DNA from: Xiphophorus maculatus
Lineage: Eukaryota > Chordata > Actinopteri > Cyprinodontiformes > Poeciliidae
Assembly: GCF_002775205.1 (NCBI RefSeq)
Contig: NC_036456.1
Location: 20,395,468 to 20,459,467 of the forward strand
Length of the DNA: 64,000 nucleotides
Direction: 5' to 3'
The notes beneath the pieces are model-generated. The model did no database searches and was not told where the DNA came from. It worked only from the letters and a program-made list of their open reading frames with translations. Below are positions 46,174 through 57,228 of the stretch, one piece after another (the stretch's first letter is position 1; each line of letters starts with the position of its first letter). The translations under genes and the position numbers were made by a program.

Positions 46174-46593
46174 AAAAGTCAAAAAATTGCTAATGGAGCC
46201 TCATTTCTTCTTGCCTGGACAACGCGGCTGAAGAGAAAAGAAGCTCGCGCCTCGTTGAAAAAAAAAAAAAAAAAAAAAAAAAGAAAGGACTGAAACGGGT
46301 AACCCTTTGAATGATTCTCCTAGAAAAGGTAACGAAAAGGCTTCTTTATCTTTGAATATTGTAAAGAAAAGACGTCATACGGATGAATGAAGTTAAAGCC
46401 TGTCAGTAAAATTCCACTGGATGCAGTTAATTGTCCGAGACACGTGTGCACGTAGGTAACGGATTCGGTCAATGTGGAGCTTTTGTGAAATATGAACAGT
46501 TTGTTTGCACTCAGTTAGAGAAGAAAGGCAACTTTGAAGTAAGTGCTTTAAACTTTGTGCCTGCTTACTGCACATTAACTCCGCGATTATAAG

Positions 46594-47259
46594 ATGGCTG
46601 ACGGAGATGCTGACACGCGTGACGAGGATAAATTGGAACAGAGGAGAGAGCGCAAGCTAACTGAGAAGGGCGCTGAGGAGAGATTACAACGGTTCATAGG
46701 ATTAAGAAGACGAACGTTAGCCACTCTAACCAGCCAAATTAAAGAGAAAGAGACATTGAAGTGTGATGCTCAAAATGTGGAAAGTGTTCAGCTTACGATG
46801 GAGAGTGATTTTGCACAGTCTCTAAACGAGTTTAATAGGTTCAATTTTGAAGTTTGCAGTCTGTTGTCTGAAGATGAAAAATTTCACGACCAAAACAATT
46901 GGTACGAACCTAAAATGGATCAGATAACAGGCTTCATGAAAGAAACTAAAAGATGGCTTTTAGTTTCTTTCTAAAAGAAACTAAAAGCCCCCTCTGTGCA
47001 TGATTCCACAGAGGGGGAAAACCTGCTCTTAGATGATCTTACTGAACAAGTGACAGAAGAAGAAGATACTGTTTTGCCTAGTGACAGTGTTTCACAGATA
47101 GGGGCCAGTAATGTTGCTAAAGCACACTCTCATGTAAGTAACATTTCCAACACCTCACGTGTATCGTCCACACGTGCCCGTCAGGAAGCAGAGCATGCCG
47201 CTCTAATGAAACGACAAGAAGCGTTGAAAAAAAAACGGGAGTTGAATTCCAAGAAATGA
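46594..47259 (+). pseudogene. BEL gag 5' part, broken by an in-frame stop
   Basis: ATG at 46,594, MADGDADTRDEDKLEQRRER, runs 126 codons to a stop at 46,972-46,974. The same frame resumes and continues to 47,259. The stop lies in a local inverted-plus-direct copy of AAAGAAACTAAAAG. The frame then shifts near a run of nine A at 47,225 to join the main frame. Confidence 0.8.
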
Positions 47260-50200
47260 GAATTAGAGCTGAAAAGGAAGAATTAGAACTGGAGACAGCA
47301 TTAGCTGAAAGCCAAGCAAGAATACAAGTGCTTAAAGAGTATGAAACATTGGAAGATGACAGAGGTAGTTACGTGTCAGCGCAAAAATCAATAAGTGGAA
47401 ACATAAAGAAGGAAAGAGTTAGCATGTCGCTACCGCAACATGCTACAATGAATGTTCAAGCACCAAGACAAGTGCAGCGCACACAAATACCACAACTACC
47501 ACCGCCAGTTTCAAACCAAACTTCTAGAACACAAACAGAGAATGACATTGTGTCAGTCATGCAGAAGCAGAACGCAATAACTGAATTGCTGGTAAAGCAA
47601 CAACAGCTTTCGCAGCTACCTACAAAGGACATTTCTGTGTTCAAAGGTGATGCGCTGCAGTTCAAGTCCTTCATGAGAGCATTTGAACATGCCATAGAGC
47701 AGAAAACAGACAATGACCAAGATAAACTATACTTCTTGGAACAGTTCACAGATGGTGAGCCCCAAGAGCTCGTTCGTAGTTGCGCTCACATGACACCATG
47801 CAAGGGCTACAAAGAAGCCAAGCGACTTCTGCATAAGCATTATGGAGATGAGCTTCGGATCGCCAGTGCGTACGTGGAGAAAGCTCTCAAATGGCCACAA
47901 GTGAAAGCAGAGGATGGGAAAGCATTAAATGCTTACGCAATGTTCCTGATAGGATGTCGTAACTCTATGGAAGATATTGAGTTCTTGGAAGAGATGGATA
48001 ATCCTATCAATCTGCGTGCATTGATATCCAAACTGCCCTACAAAATGAAAGAACGTTGGCGAACAGAAGCTTTCAACCTCAAAGAACAACGTGGTCACAG
48101 GGCCAGATTTACTGATTTGGTGAACTTCATAGACCGCCAAGCTAAAATAGCAATCGATCCTCTCTTTGGTGACATATCTGATAGTCGCTCACCCATAGCT
48201 GCTAAGATGAACCAAAAAGGAAAGCAGGCCGTGAAAAAGGAGTTTCGTGGAAGCAGTTTTGCAACCAATGTTGTTCCTGAATCCAAAGAGCCTCAAGAAA
48301 GAACTGCCAAGGTCAAGCCTGCTAGCAATGGAAAAGCGGTGAACGCCTTTGATAAACCCTGTCTGTACTGTCAGCAGTCACACGCTCTTGCTTCATGCAG
48401 TAAGATCAAAGGCCAGTCTCATCAAGAACGAGTGGAATTCCTGAAATCAAAGGGTCTATGTTTTAGTTGCTTGATTCCTGGCCATCTCAGTAAATCCTGT
48501 GAACGAAAAATAGAGTGCAAAGAATGTGGATTTAAGCACCCTGATATTCTGCACAAAGAAAAAGATGGCAGTTCCGCCTCACCAAGAAAGAATGATGGCG
48601 CTACTGGTGAAGAGTTGCTAGCTGCTGAGGTTCCCATCACACAGGAGTCTTGCGCCCTCACAGGGGCCGGAGAAGCTGATTGTGTGCTGTGGATAGTACC
48701 AGTGAAAGTCAAGTCGAAGAATAGTGAACAGTATGTGGAAACGTACGCCTTTCTAGACCCGGGAAGCACGGCAACATTCTGCACGGAAGACCTGCAAAAG
48801 AAATTGAATGTGAAAGGGAAACCAACCAAAATACGTCTCAGCACCATGGGTCAAGATGCACCAGAAAACCAGAAGCTCATGGACAGTCTGGTTCTATCAG
48901 AGCTCAAAGTGTGTGGGCTGGAGGACAGTATGTACGTCGAGTTGCCCAAGGTGTTTACTCACAGCAGCATACCTGTTCATGCCGGAAACATACCCAAGCA
49001 GTCTGATATCCAACAGTGGCCTTACCTAAGTGAAGTGAACTTGCCAGAGTTAAAGGCTGATGTAGGCCTACTTATTGGAGCAAACTGTTTGAAAGCGTTG
49101 AAGCCCTGGCGCATCATTAATGGCCAGGATGGAGGTCCTTACGCCATCAAGACGACCATAGGCTGGGTTGTGAGTGGACCTGTAAGGAGAAATGAAGCGG
49201 AGAATGAAACACCTCACTCATTCGTGAACAGAATCTCATTGGTGGAGATAGAGAACCTGTTGATCCAACAGTACAACACTGACTTCCCGGAACGCAATTA
49301 TGAGGACAAGGAAGAGCTGTCTCATGAAGACAAAGTTTTTCTGCGGTCTGTGGAAAAGACAACAGTTTTTAAGAATGGGCATTACTGTGTCGGATTGCCA
49401 CTCCGTAATGAGAAGCTCCAGATGCCTAACAATCGTAGTGTGGCAGAGCAACGCATTGCGTCTTTGGAAAGGAAGTTCAGGAAGAGTCCTGAGTTCTTTG
49501 AAGATTGTAAGAATTTCATGAAAGCAATCATTACCAAGGGCTACGCAGTCCGGGTTCCAACAAACCAACTGACCCGAGAGGACAACAGGGTGTTCTATAT
49601 ACCGCACCATGGAGTCTATCACCCAAAAAAGAAGAAGCTTCGGGTGGTATTTGACTGCACATCCTCCTACCAGGATCGGTGTCCGAATAGTGAGTTGCTC
49701 CAGGGGCCCGATCTGACCAATACGTTGGTTGGTGTCCTGCTCAAATTCCGGGAGGAGCCTGTAGCAGTAATGGCAGACATTGAGTCAATGTTCTATCAAG
49801 TTAATGTGCCAGAACATGATGCAGACTTACTCCGCTTTCTTTGGTGGCCCAACGGCAGATTAGACGAGCCCATGGAGGAATTCCGAATGACAGTGCATCT
49901 TTTTGGAGTCACTTCTTCTCCAAGTGTGGCCTCATATGCACTGAGAAGAACTGCGGAGGATCACAGAGATACTGTATCTCCAGACGCAGTTCAAACAGTC
50001 CTGCGCCATTTCTACGTAGACGACTGCCTGAAAAGTGTAGCCACAGAAAACGATGCAGTGAGACTGGTCAAGGAACTTCAAGCTTTGTGTAGCAATGGAG
50101 GGTTCACCTTAACAAAGTGGATGAGCAACAGCAGAAAAGTGCTAACATCAATACCTGCAGAGCACAGAGCCACTGAAGTCAGAGACCTGGATTTACGACA

Positions 50201-51857
50201 CGACACTCTACCAGTGGAAAGAACACTTGGTGTGCAGTGGGACACAGAATCGGATACTTTCCTGTACAAAATAGAGCTGCAAGACAAGCCAGTGACCAGA
50301 AGAGGTATCTTGTCAATCGTCAACTCCATCTACGATCCTCTTGGCTTTCTGGCGCCGGTTATTTTGCCTGCTAAACTTTTGTTGAAAGATCTCTGTAAGG
50401 AACATCTTGACTGGGATGAAAACCTTGATGGAAAGCATGCTGAAGGGTGGAGCAGATGGCTTGAAGATGTCACCTACCTCTCCAACTTCCATGTGAGTAG
50501 ATGTTTGAAACCCATCAACTTTGGATGCACTATCTCAGCGCAGTTGCATAATTTTTCGGATGCCTCAGAATACGCCTACGGCACTGTGTCTTATCTACTG
50601 CTGGAGAATGAACATGGCGAGAAACACTGTGCTTTCCTTATGGGAAAAGCAAGAGTGTCCCCACTGAAGAAAGTCACGATCCCTAGGCTTGAGTTGACCG
50701 CGGCGGTTGTCGCAGTAAAGGTCGACAAGATGTTGCACGAAGAATTGCAAATACTACTGCAACAATCTGTCTTCTGGACAGACAGCACTACGGTGCTTAG
50801 ATACATTGACAGTGACACAGTACGTTTCAAAACGTTTGTTGCTAACAGAGTTTCAATGATCCGAGAAGCAACCAAGCCCTCACAATGGATGTATGTCAGA
50901 ACAGATGAGAATCCTGCAGATCAAGCCAGCAGAGGCCTGAAGGCAAAGAGCTTGGTCGAAGGAGGAATGTGGATAAGTGGACCAGACTTTCTGCTGAATG
51001 AAAAGGATTGGCCAGAACAGCCTGTGCGAAAGAAGGAAAGCCTTGAAGATGACCCAGAGGTCAAGAATACAGTCGCTGTTCACATGGTCAAAGTTGAAGA
51101 AGGTATGGCACCAATGAACCAGCTACTTACCTATCACTCTGATTGGAACAAACTGAAACGATCAGTGGCTTGGATTGTAAAGGTAAAGCATGCTCTGAGG
51201 GAGCATAAAGAAGAACGCAAAGAGGCATTAAGAACAATCAGTCAGACCGAACTTGACCCTGAAAAACAAAGAAAAAAGTTAGAACAACATATGAAGAAAT
51301 TTCAAACTGAAAAGACAATACTCACCTTGGATGATCTGGACGCTGCTGAAGCAGAAATAATACAGTTCAGTCAAAGACAACACTTTGAGGAAGAAATCAA
51401 GGTCCTGAGAAATGGAAGCCAGCTCAATCGCAACAGTGTGCTGTATAAACTTGACCCGATTCTTCAAGATGACACCTTAAGAGTAGGTGGAAGACTTAAC
51501 AAGTCTGCTATGCCAGAAAGTGCCAAACACCCAATGATTCTTTCTAAACATAGCAAAGTTGCCACTTTGATCTTGAGGGACGTACATCAAAGAACAGGCC
51601 ACTGTGGACGCAATTATGTGTTGGCACAAATAAGACAGAAATATTGGATTCCACAAGACAATTCTGCAATCAGGAAGATCATCGGTCAATGCATGGTGTG
51701 CCGTCGGATGACTGGCAAGTTGGTGAGCAAAAGATGGCAAGCTTGCCTGAAGATCGCCTCCTTCCAGACCAACCTCCTTTCACGAACACTGGCGTTGATT
51801 ACTTCGGCCCGTTTGAGGTTAAACGGGGCCGGGGTACTGTCAAGAGATACGGGGTAA
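47256..51857 (+). CDS. BEL Gag-Pol main frame (zinc knuckles, protease, RT, RNase H, integrase N-terminus)
   Basis: 1,533 codons. Seen in order: zinc-knuckle-like CLYCQQSHALASC (about residue 369) and CFSCLIPGHLSKSC (about 402); aspartic protease motif FLDPGSTATFC (about 499); RT with the active site FYVDDCL (Asp pair at about 922); RNase H with DASEYAYG (about 1102) and FWTDSTTV; integrase zinc-binding His-His-Cys-Cys between HQRTGH (about 1443) and CMVCRR (about 1478). The frame shifts near 51,735, so its last 40 codons are off-frame. It starts inside Gag because of the upstream frameshift. Confidence 0.93.
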   Translation: MRIRAEKEELELETALAESQARIQVLKEYETLEDDRGSYVSAQKSISGNIKKERVSMSLPQHATMNVQAPRQVQRTQIPQLPPPVSNQTSRTQTENDIVSVMQKQNAITELLVKQQQLSQLPTKDISVFKGDALQFKSFMRAFEHAIEQKTDNDQDKLYFLEQFTDGEPQELVRSCAHMTPCKGYKEAKRLLHKHYGDELRIASAYVEKALKWPQVKAEDGKALNAYAMFLIGCRNSMEDIEFLEEMDNPINLRALISKLPYKMKERWRTEAFNLKEQRGHRARFTDLVNFIDRQAKIAIDPLFGDISDSRSPIAAKMNQKGKQAVKKEFRGSSFATNVVPESKEPQERTAKVKPASNGKAVNAFDKPCLYCQQSHALASCSKIKGQSHQERVEFLKSKGLCFSCLIPGHLSKSCERKIECKECGFKHPDILHKEKDGSSASPRKNDGATGEELLAAEVPITQESCALTGAGEADCVLWIVPVKVKSKNSEQYVETYAFLDPGSTATFCTEDLQKKLNVKGKPTKIRLSTMGQDAPENQKLMDSLVLSELKVCGLEDSMYVELPKVFTHSSIPVHAGNIPKQSDIQQWPYLSEVNLPELKADVGLLIGANCLKALKPWRIINGQDGGPYAIKTTIGWVVSGPVRRNEAENETPHSFVNRISLVEIENLLIQQYNTDFPERNYEDKEELSHEDKVFLRSVEKTTVFKNGHYCVGLPLRNEKLQMPNNRSVAEQRIASLERKFRKSPEFFEDCKNFMKAIITKGYAVRVPTNQLTREDNRVFYIPHHGVYHPKKKKLRVVFDCTSSYQDRCPNSELLQGPDLTNTLVGVLLKFREEPVAVMADIESMFYQVNVPEHDADLLRFLWWPNGRLDEPMEEFRMTVHLFGVTSSPSVASYALRRTAEDHRDTVSPDAVQTVLRHFYVDDCLKSVATENDAVRLVKELQALCSNGGFTLTKWMSNSRKVLTSIPAEHRATEVRDLDLRHDTLPVERTLGVQWDTESDTFLYKIELQDKPVTRRGILSIVNSIYDPLGFLAPVILPAKLLLKDLCKEHLDWDENLDGKHAEGWSRWLEDVTYLSNFHVSRCLKPINFGCTISAQLHNFSDASEYAYGTVSYLLLENEHGEKHCAFLMGKARVSPLKKVTIPRLELTAAVVAVKVDKMLHEELQILLQQSVFWTDSTTVLRYIDSDTVRFKTFVANRVSMIREATKPSQWMYVRTDENPADQASRGLKAKSLVEGGMWISGPDFLLNEKDWPEQPVRKKESLEDDPEVKNTVAVHMVKVEEGMAPMNQLLTYHSDWNKLKRSVAWIVKVKHALREHKEERKEALRTISQTELDPEKQRKKLEQHMKKFQTEKTILTLDDLDAAEAEIIQFSQRQHFEEEIKVLRNGSQLNRNSVLYKLDPILQDDTLRVGGRLNKSAMPESAKHPMILSKHSKVATLILRDVHQRTGHCGRNYVLAQIRQKYWIPQDNSAIRKIIGQCMVCRRMTGKLVSKRWQACLKIASFQTNLLSRTLALITSARLRLNGAGVLSRDTG

Positions 51858-52222
51858 TGTTCACGTGTCTCACTCTCCGAGCTGTGCACATTGAAATTGC
51901 TGACAGCCTTGATACGGACTCCTGCATAAACGCCATCCGCCGTTTTGTATGTAGGAGAGGTCAAGTTACCACCATGAGGTCAGACAATGGCACAAATTTT
52001 GTGGCGGCTGAACGAGAGCTAAGGGAAGCCATCCAACGGTTGGATAATGAAAGAATTGAGAGAGTCCTACAACCAAAGGGGATAAAGTGGATATTCAACA
52101 GCCCAGCTGCCTCTCATCAAGGTGGGGTTTGGGAAAGGCAAATTCGCACTGCACGAAGAATTCTCAATTCCCTACTGAAAGATCAGTCAGTGAACGACGA
52201 CGGTCTACAGTCGAGAGTATAA
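51735..52222 (+). pseudogene. BEL integrase core, shifted frame
   Basis: Continues Pol in the next frame: VDYFGPFEVKRG, then MRSDNGTNFV and [13 protein letters not shown] supply the Asp, Asp and Glu of the integrase core. Ends in a stop at 52,222. Confidence 0.88.
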
Positions 52223-52665
52223 TCAATGGTAGGCCGCTCACAAGTGTTTCAGATGATGCCAATGACCTTGACCCTTTAACCCTGAACCATTTGCTACTTC
52301 TGAAGGCTCAACCAACACTGCCTCCAGGCGTCTTCAGCGAAGATGACATCTACACCAGAAGAAGGTGGAAGCAAGTTCAATATCTCGCAGACTTATTCTG
52401 GGCTCGTTGGACACGCGAGTATCTTCCACTTCTTCAGGAGCGACAGAAATGGCTGAAGCCTAAAAGAAACTTCATGGCAGGCGATGTAGTGCTTTTGGTG
52501 GACAGTTCCTCCCCCCGCAACTCCTGGGTCATGGGAAGAGTGGTTGAAACACTGCCAGACTCAAGTGGAGCAGTGAGAAGAGTGAAGTTGAAGACCAATA
52601 CCAGCACGCTGGAGCGACCTGTGAACAATCTATGCCTGCTTCAGGAAGCTACGCCAGAGGACTAA
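52195..52665 (+). pseudogene. BEL integrase C-terminus, shifted frame
   Basis: [16 protein letters not shown], then [10 protein letters not shown] and [19 protein letters not shown], ending LLQEATPED and TAA. A small deletion or shift separates it from the core. Confidence 0.85.
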
Positions 52666-52778
52666 TGAAGAAGACAAGTTTATATGTGGACATTTTTTTT
52701 ATTTAAGGATTTTGGCTCTTGGTGTTTTAAGTTCATAATTGCTTCGTTTTCCAGCCTAACCAATTAGGGGCCGGGTAA

Positions 52779-53200
52779 TGTAAGAGCCAGTTAATGGGGA
52801 ATTCATATAGAATAATAATTTAGATTAAAAATGTATAAATATGCTTAATTTAATTTTAAGAAATTCATGATGAGTATATTTTCTAGAATGTATAACTTAG
52901 TTAATATAAAGGGATACTTTTATTGTGAAAAGTAATTTTGGCTTCCACTACGTAATGCATAACATTAATATTGCCCGTATGCACGTTTGAGGTCAGATTG
53001 CAGTTGGATTCGGTGGAAGCAACACAATTTTTTGACCGATCTGTACCGAGCCTTTCATTTCTTCTGTAAGTGAACTTTTGGAGTTCTTTAAGTAAACATC
53101 ATAAAAGAAGACTTGGTTCAGTCGAGTGATTCAAATATTGGTTGTTAGACAAACTGCAAAGGTGGTACAACGAACTTTTGGGACGCAGAGTGACACTACA
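52779..53200 (+). repeat. 3' LTR of BEL element
   Basis: Starts TGTAAGAGCC after a purine tract (TTAGGGGCCGGGTAA) that may be the plus-strand primer site. Ends GACACTACA. Confidence 0.93.
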
Positions 53201-53301
53201 ACACCAATAAAAATCTCTGGTTAGTTTTAGAAGCTAAGAGCTGAACAGCATCCTGATGGAAGGAGGAGCTAAAATGTGGAGTTTTATACTGGATTAAATA
53301 A

Positions 53302-53550
53302 ATGAATCCTGAGAAAATCAGATTCTGGGATCAAGTTGGATTCATTTTGGAAGATCTGGTCGATGTTTTCCTCTTGGCTGGTCCAAAAGAGACGCCAGGT
53401 CAACATGTGAAGAGAGGAAACGTCAGAAGGTCATGTGGAAGGACGACCTTTATCCTGATTGGTCTGTTGGTGGCTCTGCTTTCTGTTTCTATTTATGTAT
53501 TTGTAAATCAGTGGGCCTGTTCTGTTAAAATCAATATGTTTAAAAAATAA
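53302..53550 (+). CDS. Small ORF with one membrane segment, unrecognised
   Basis: 82 codons from MNPEKIRFWDQV to NMFKK. A predicted membrane span TFILIGLLVALLSVSIYVFV lies at about residues 49-68, after a basic stretch. No family recognised; it could be a pseudo-exon or chance frame. AATAAA overlaps its stop. Confidence 0.25.
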   Translation: MNPEKIRFWDQVGFILEDLVDVFLLAGPKETPGQHVKRGNVRRSCGRTTFILIGLLVALLSVSIYVFVNQWACSVKINMFKK

Positions 53551-54330
53551 ACATAATAAATCTGAATGAAAGCTGATCTAGTGAAACTAAACACTGAGAT
53601 TATATGAATAATCTGGGCTGAAGTGAGAAAACCAATCAGAAGGAAAACATCTCCAGATTATTACTGATTCATCAATGAATGAATTTTAACTCCAGTTCAT
53701 CCAGAATAATCCCTGATTCAAGTTTAATATGATAATCCAGACATGCAGGTTCTAATCTGGAATAATAATCTATAATCTATCAGGTACAGACATAGAGCAG
53801 GTTCTAGATCTGCTTAATCTGATGTAATCTACATGATTCTAGACAATCTAATGGTGTAATCTGGAATAATCTGGTATGGAGCTGATCTAAGGTCAGATGA
53901 AGTGAAACCTCTGAGCTCAGAGACAACAGGAAGTGAAATCTCTCTGAAAACCTCCTGACAGGAAGTGATGCGCTCTCTGGCGGCGCCTTCATCCAGACGA
54001 CATGAAGTCTTCCTCCGGCCGCCTGCTGATGGGTGAGTCCAGCGTCTGTCCATCTGGGACCAGGAGGGACAGACGGACCGTCTGGTTCTGGTCCACTGAA
54101 CCAGAACCAGAACATTTAGTCAGATTAAATTTGTTGTTAATCATAGAAATAAACTGAATATCAGAGATGAACTGATCGGACTCTGGTTCTGGTTCCTACA
54201 GCAGCAGGAAGTCGGTTCTGGACCTGCTGCTGGTTCTGGACCTGCTGCTGGTTCTGAACCCGCTGCTGGTTCTGGACCAAGCTATCTGAGGAGAAACAGA
54301 ACAGAATAAAAGCAGATGCTGTTTCTATTC
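53551..54330. other. Noncoding, no gene seen
   Basis: AT-rich with scattered AGAACC hexamers. Confidence 0.4.
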
Positions 54331-54650
54331 TACATCATCTAGCTCTATATTCCTTCACTGAGACTTTAAATATTACTCTAGTTTATAAATCACTGAACGG
54401 ATTAAAGTTCTGCTGCTGGATCAACCTGCTGGTTCTGGTTCTGGTTCTGCATCCAGAACCAGAACAAAAAGAGGAGACACAGCATTCAGCTTCTATGCAG
54501 CATAGATCTGGAACCCATTTCCAGAAAGCTGTGAAACAGAAACTGAGTTTAGCAGAAAATAAATGTTTCACATCCAAATCACTTTAAACTAAAAATCTTC
54601 CTGGTTGGAGATGATTTTGAAACATAATCAGTGAAATATTGATAAACATA
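54330..54650 (+). mobile_element. Degenerate LINE 3' remnant
   Basis: Shares TTTATAAATCACTGAACGG and the GGTTCTGGTTCTG stretch with the CR1-like copies. Confidence 0.55.
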
Positions 54651-54759
54651 TTTGACTTTGTTTTGATGGTTGAACTGATCAGACATTAATATTTACTGGT
54701 TTCCTGTATGAAATCTTTTATGTCTTTGTATTTTTGTGATGTGAAGCTTTGAACTGTCT

Positions 54760-55290
54760 AGCCCGCCCGCCCTCTCTCTTCACCACGACGGACCGGTACA
54801 GCGCCCACTTGACGGCAGACGCTGCGCCAATCCGCCTGTCGATCTCCCGCTCCCTTCTTCCCCCATTCGTGAACAAGATCCTGAGATACTTGAACTCCTC
54901 CACTTGGGGCAGGACACCCCCCCTGACCCGGAGAAGGCACTCTACCCTTTTCCGGCTCAAGACCATGGCCTCGGATTTGGAGGCACTGATCCCCATCCCG
55001 GCCGCTTCACACTCGGCTGCGAACCGCTCCAGCGAGAGCTGCAGATCACGATCTGATGAAGCCAAAAGGACCACATCGTCTGCGAAAAGCAGAGATGAAA
55101 TCCTAAGGCCACCAAATCGGATCCCCTCAACACCTTAGAGATGGTCTAGAGATTCTGTCCATGAAAGTGATGAACAGAATCGGTGACAAAGGGCAGCCCT
55201 GGCGGAGTCCAACTCTCACCGGAAACGAGCCCGACTTACTGCCGGCAATGTGGACCAGACTCTGACACAGCCAGCCAGTTATTCTTTTGG
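54760..55290 (-). mobile_element. Non-LTR retrotransposon RT fragment, second copy
   Basis: Same family as 2,749-3,325 and extends further 5': VRVGLRQGCPLSPILF and the FADD-type site region precede MVLLASSDRDLQLSLERF. 3' truncated at about 54,765. Confidence 0.8.
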
Positions 55291-56290
55291 TTAAAAGTTA
55301 TTTCACCTGGTGATCATAATAATGTTTATAAATATTTTCAAAACTTTTAGACTTATGAGAAAATGAATTGTCACATGGTGACATAACTACTTCTTAACTG
55401 GTCCGTATTTGGCCTGGACAGAACCGGTCCAGGTCTGTCCTGCTTCAGGTGAACCGTCCCATCATTCCCAGTCTGGTCCCAGTCTGGTTGACATCCAGTT
55501 TGCTGTGCCAGCAGAATGCCAGAACCGGACCGGGTCGGTCTGCTATGTGTGAAACATCTCTGCTCCCTTTCAGCCCTGATCATCAGTCCTAAGGAGACAT
55601 TTCATATAAACATTCAAGCATTGAAACCTTTATTTATTTTCAATATGATGCACTAAATTAAACCTCATTAAAAGCCTAAACACAGCAGGTCTGACACATT
55701 AATAAATATTGTAATTCATTTTAACTCAGTCTCTGTTTCTTTCTAATTTTATTCAGTTTTTTCTGCAGTTTAGAAATCATTTCAAATCTCAAATCCATGA
55801 AAGCGCTAGCTTAGCACAGCCTCACTACCTGCACATTATCCTGCTTATGCTAGTGCTGCCTTCAAGGAGTGTGGGAAATTTCAGTATCAAAGAATTGCAG
55901 GTTGGCTAGTTCTTTATTTAGACCATAGATGAAGACATTATGGCGTCTTCTGGTCTGTATGAGCTGAAGGCTAACCGTGTGTAGCTAACCGTAGTTAGCT
56001 ACACGTGGTTAGCTACACGCAGTTAGCTAACCGTAGTTAGCTAAACGCGGTTAGCTAAACGCAGCGCTGCAGCTAAAGGTCAGAATGAGCCATAAACTCC
56101 GCAGCTTCCTGTACTTTGGTCTCAAACTCTCAGCTCACAGTCAGAGTTCAGTTCATGTCCAGGTCAGAGGTCATATCCAGAAGGGATTTTGATTATTGAT
56201 TGATTATTGATTGAGTTTCTCAGTGAGTAAAGTTAAAATGTCTGCCGTCTGCACCAGTCAGAGTAAATCAATCAAAATGGCCGACGGCGT
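55291..56290. other. Noncoding, with a short TTAGCTA repeat
   Basis: 55,975-56,065 holds six copies of (A/G)GTTAGCTA(A/C)AC-like units. Otherwise nothing recognised. Confidence 0.5.
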
Positions 56291-56335
56291 TTAGAAAAAC
56301 AACATGGAGGACGATCCATCAGTTCGTCCCTCCAG

Positions 56336-56413
56336 GTTTCACCTTCTCTCTGTTTCCATGGCAACCTGCAAGTGTCTCTGTGCTGCTGCTGTGTGGAGCG
56401 TCTGCGTCTCCAG
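56336..56413 (+). CDS. Fc-receptor-like gene, probable signal-peptide exon
   Basis: Between an acceptor CTCCAG and donor GTGAGT, the frame that fits the next exon's phase encodes a hydrophobic stretch, SVSVLLLCGASASP, like the end of a signal peptide. No Met lies in this frame within the exon, so the start codon should be in an upstream exon not identified. Confidence 0.5.
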
Positions 56414-56510
56414 GTGAGTTGATTGTTCTACCAGAGCCTGAGGTCCAGTCCGGTCCGGTCCGGTCCGGTCCGGTCGGTGAGGTGAGACGTTTCCTCCGTC
56501 TGTCCTCCAG

Positions 56511-56765
56511 TGTCTCTGTCCGTCAGTCCAAACCTGCAGCAGTTCTTCATCGGGGATTCCTCCGTGTCTCTGAACTGTCTTCATGAGGGACGGACAGCAG
56601 AGGGATGGACGGTGAGGGGGACCGGACCGGCTGGGGACTGTGGACCGCCTGATTCTGGTTCCGGTCCATCCTGTGTCCTCAGCCTCTCTGGACCTTCAGC
56701 TGGACGGTTCTGGTGTGAAGCGTCTTCTGGCCAGAGGAGTGACAACGTCAGCATCACGGTGCTGG
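56511..56765 (+). CDS. Fc-receptor-like gene, Ig domain 1
   Basis: Encodes VSLSVSPNLQQFFIGDSSVS, Cys in SLNCLHEG, then GRFWCEASSGQ and NVSITVLG, an Ig-like domain with its two core Cys. The start pattern is typical of teleost low-affinity Fc-gamma-receptor-like/FCRL proteins. Acceptor CTCCAG, donor GTGAGG. Confidence 0.8.
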
Positions 56766-56921
56766 GTGAGGACATGTCCACACCTGTAAACACCTGTCCT
56801 CCAGTCCACCTGTCCTCAGTGTCTCAGTCAGAACCAGGACGACCCGTCTGGTTCCTCCTGCTGACCCGGTTCTCCTGGTTCTGAAGGTCCAGTAGAACCC
56901 CTGACCTCTGCTCCTGTCCAG

Positions 56922-57158
56922 GTAAAGGCCTCATCCTGGAGATCCCGGCCCTTCCTGTCAGAGCAGGATGTGATGTCACGCTGCGCTGCAGGCGCAGTAA
57001 CGGTGACATCACTGCGGCGTTCTTCTTCGTGGGTCAGCGCCGGCTGGGATCCGGACCAGAGCTGGTTCTCCAGCCGGTCCGCCGGGCCGACGAAGGCTCT
57101 TATTGGTGCTCCACGGACCGGTTTGGGAGGTCTCCTCTCAGCCTCCTGAGGGTCACAG
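56922..57158 (+). CDS. Fc-receptor-like gene, Ig domain 2
   Basis: Encodes LILEIPALPVRAGCDVTLRC, then ITAAFFFVGQRR, VLQPVRRADEGSYWCSTD and RSPLSLLRVT. Cys pair and DEGSYWC mark an Ig fold. Joins exon 1 and 3 in phase 1. Confidence 0.85.
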
Positions 57159-57228
57159 GTCAGCCAGTGACATCACTTCCTGTTTCCAGAGCTGAGCAGA
57201 TAAAGCAGCGTCCTTCATCTCTCTGCAG

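Larger units (their letters stand above)
45751..53200 (+). mobile_element. BEL/Pao LTR retrotransposon, nearly complete, inactivated
   Basis: Two LTRs of about 423 and 422 bases flank gag-pol. The target duplication ACACC occurs at 45,746-45,750 and 53,201-53,205. Domain order is Gag, zinc knuckles, protease, RT with YVDD, RNase H, integrase, the BEL/Pao order. The LTRs differ by about six substitutions and one indel, so insertion is fairly recent. Coding is broken by one in-frame stop (46,972), a frameshift near 47,240, one near 51,735, and a frameshift or small deletion near 52,195. Confidence 0.93.
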
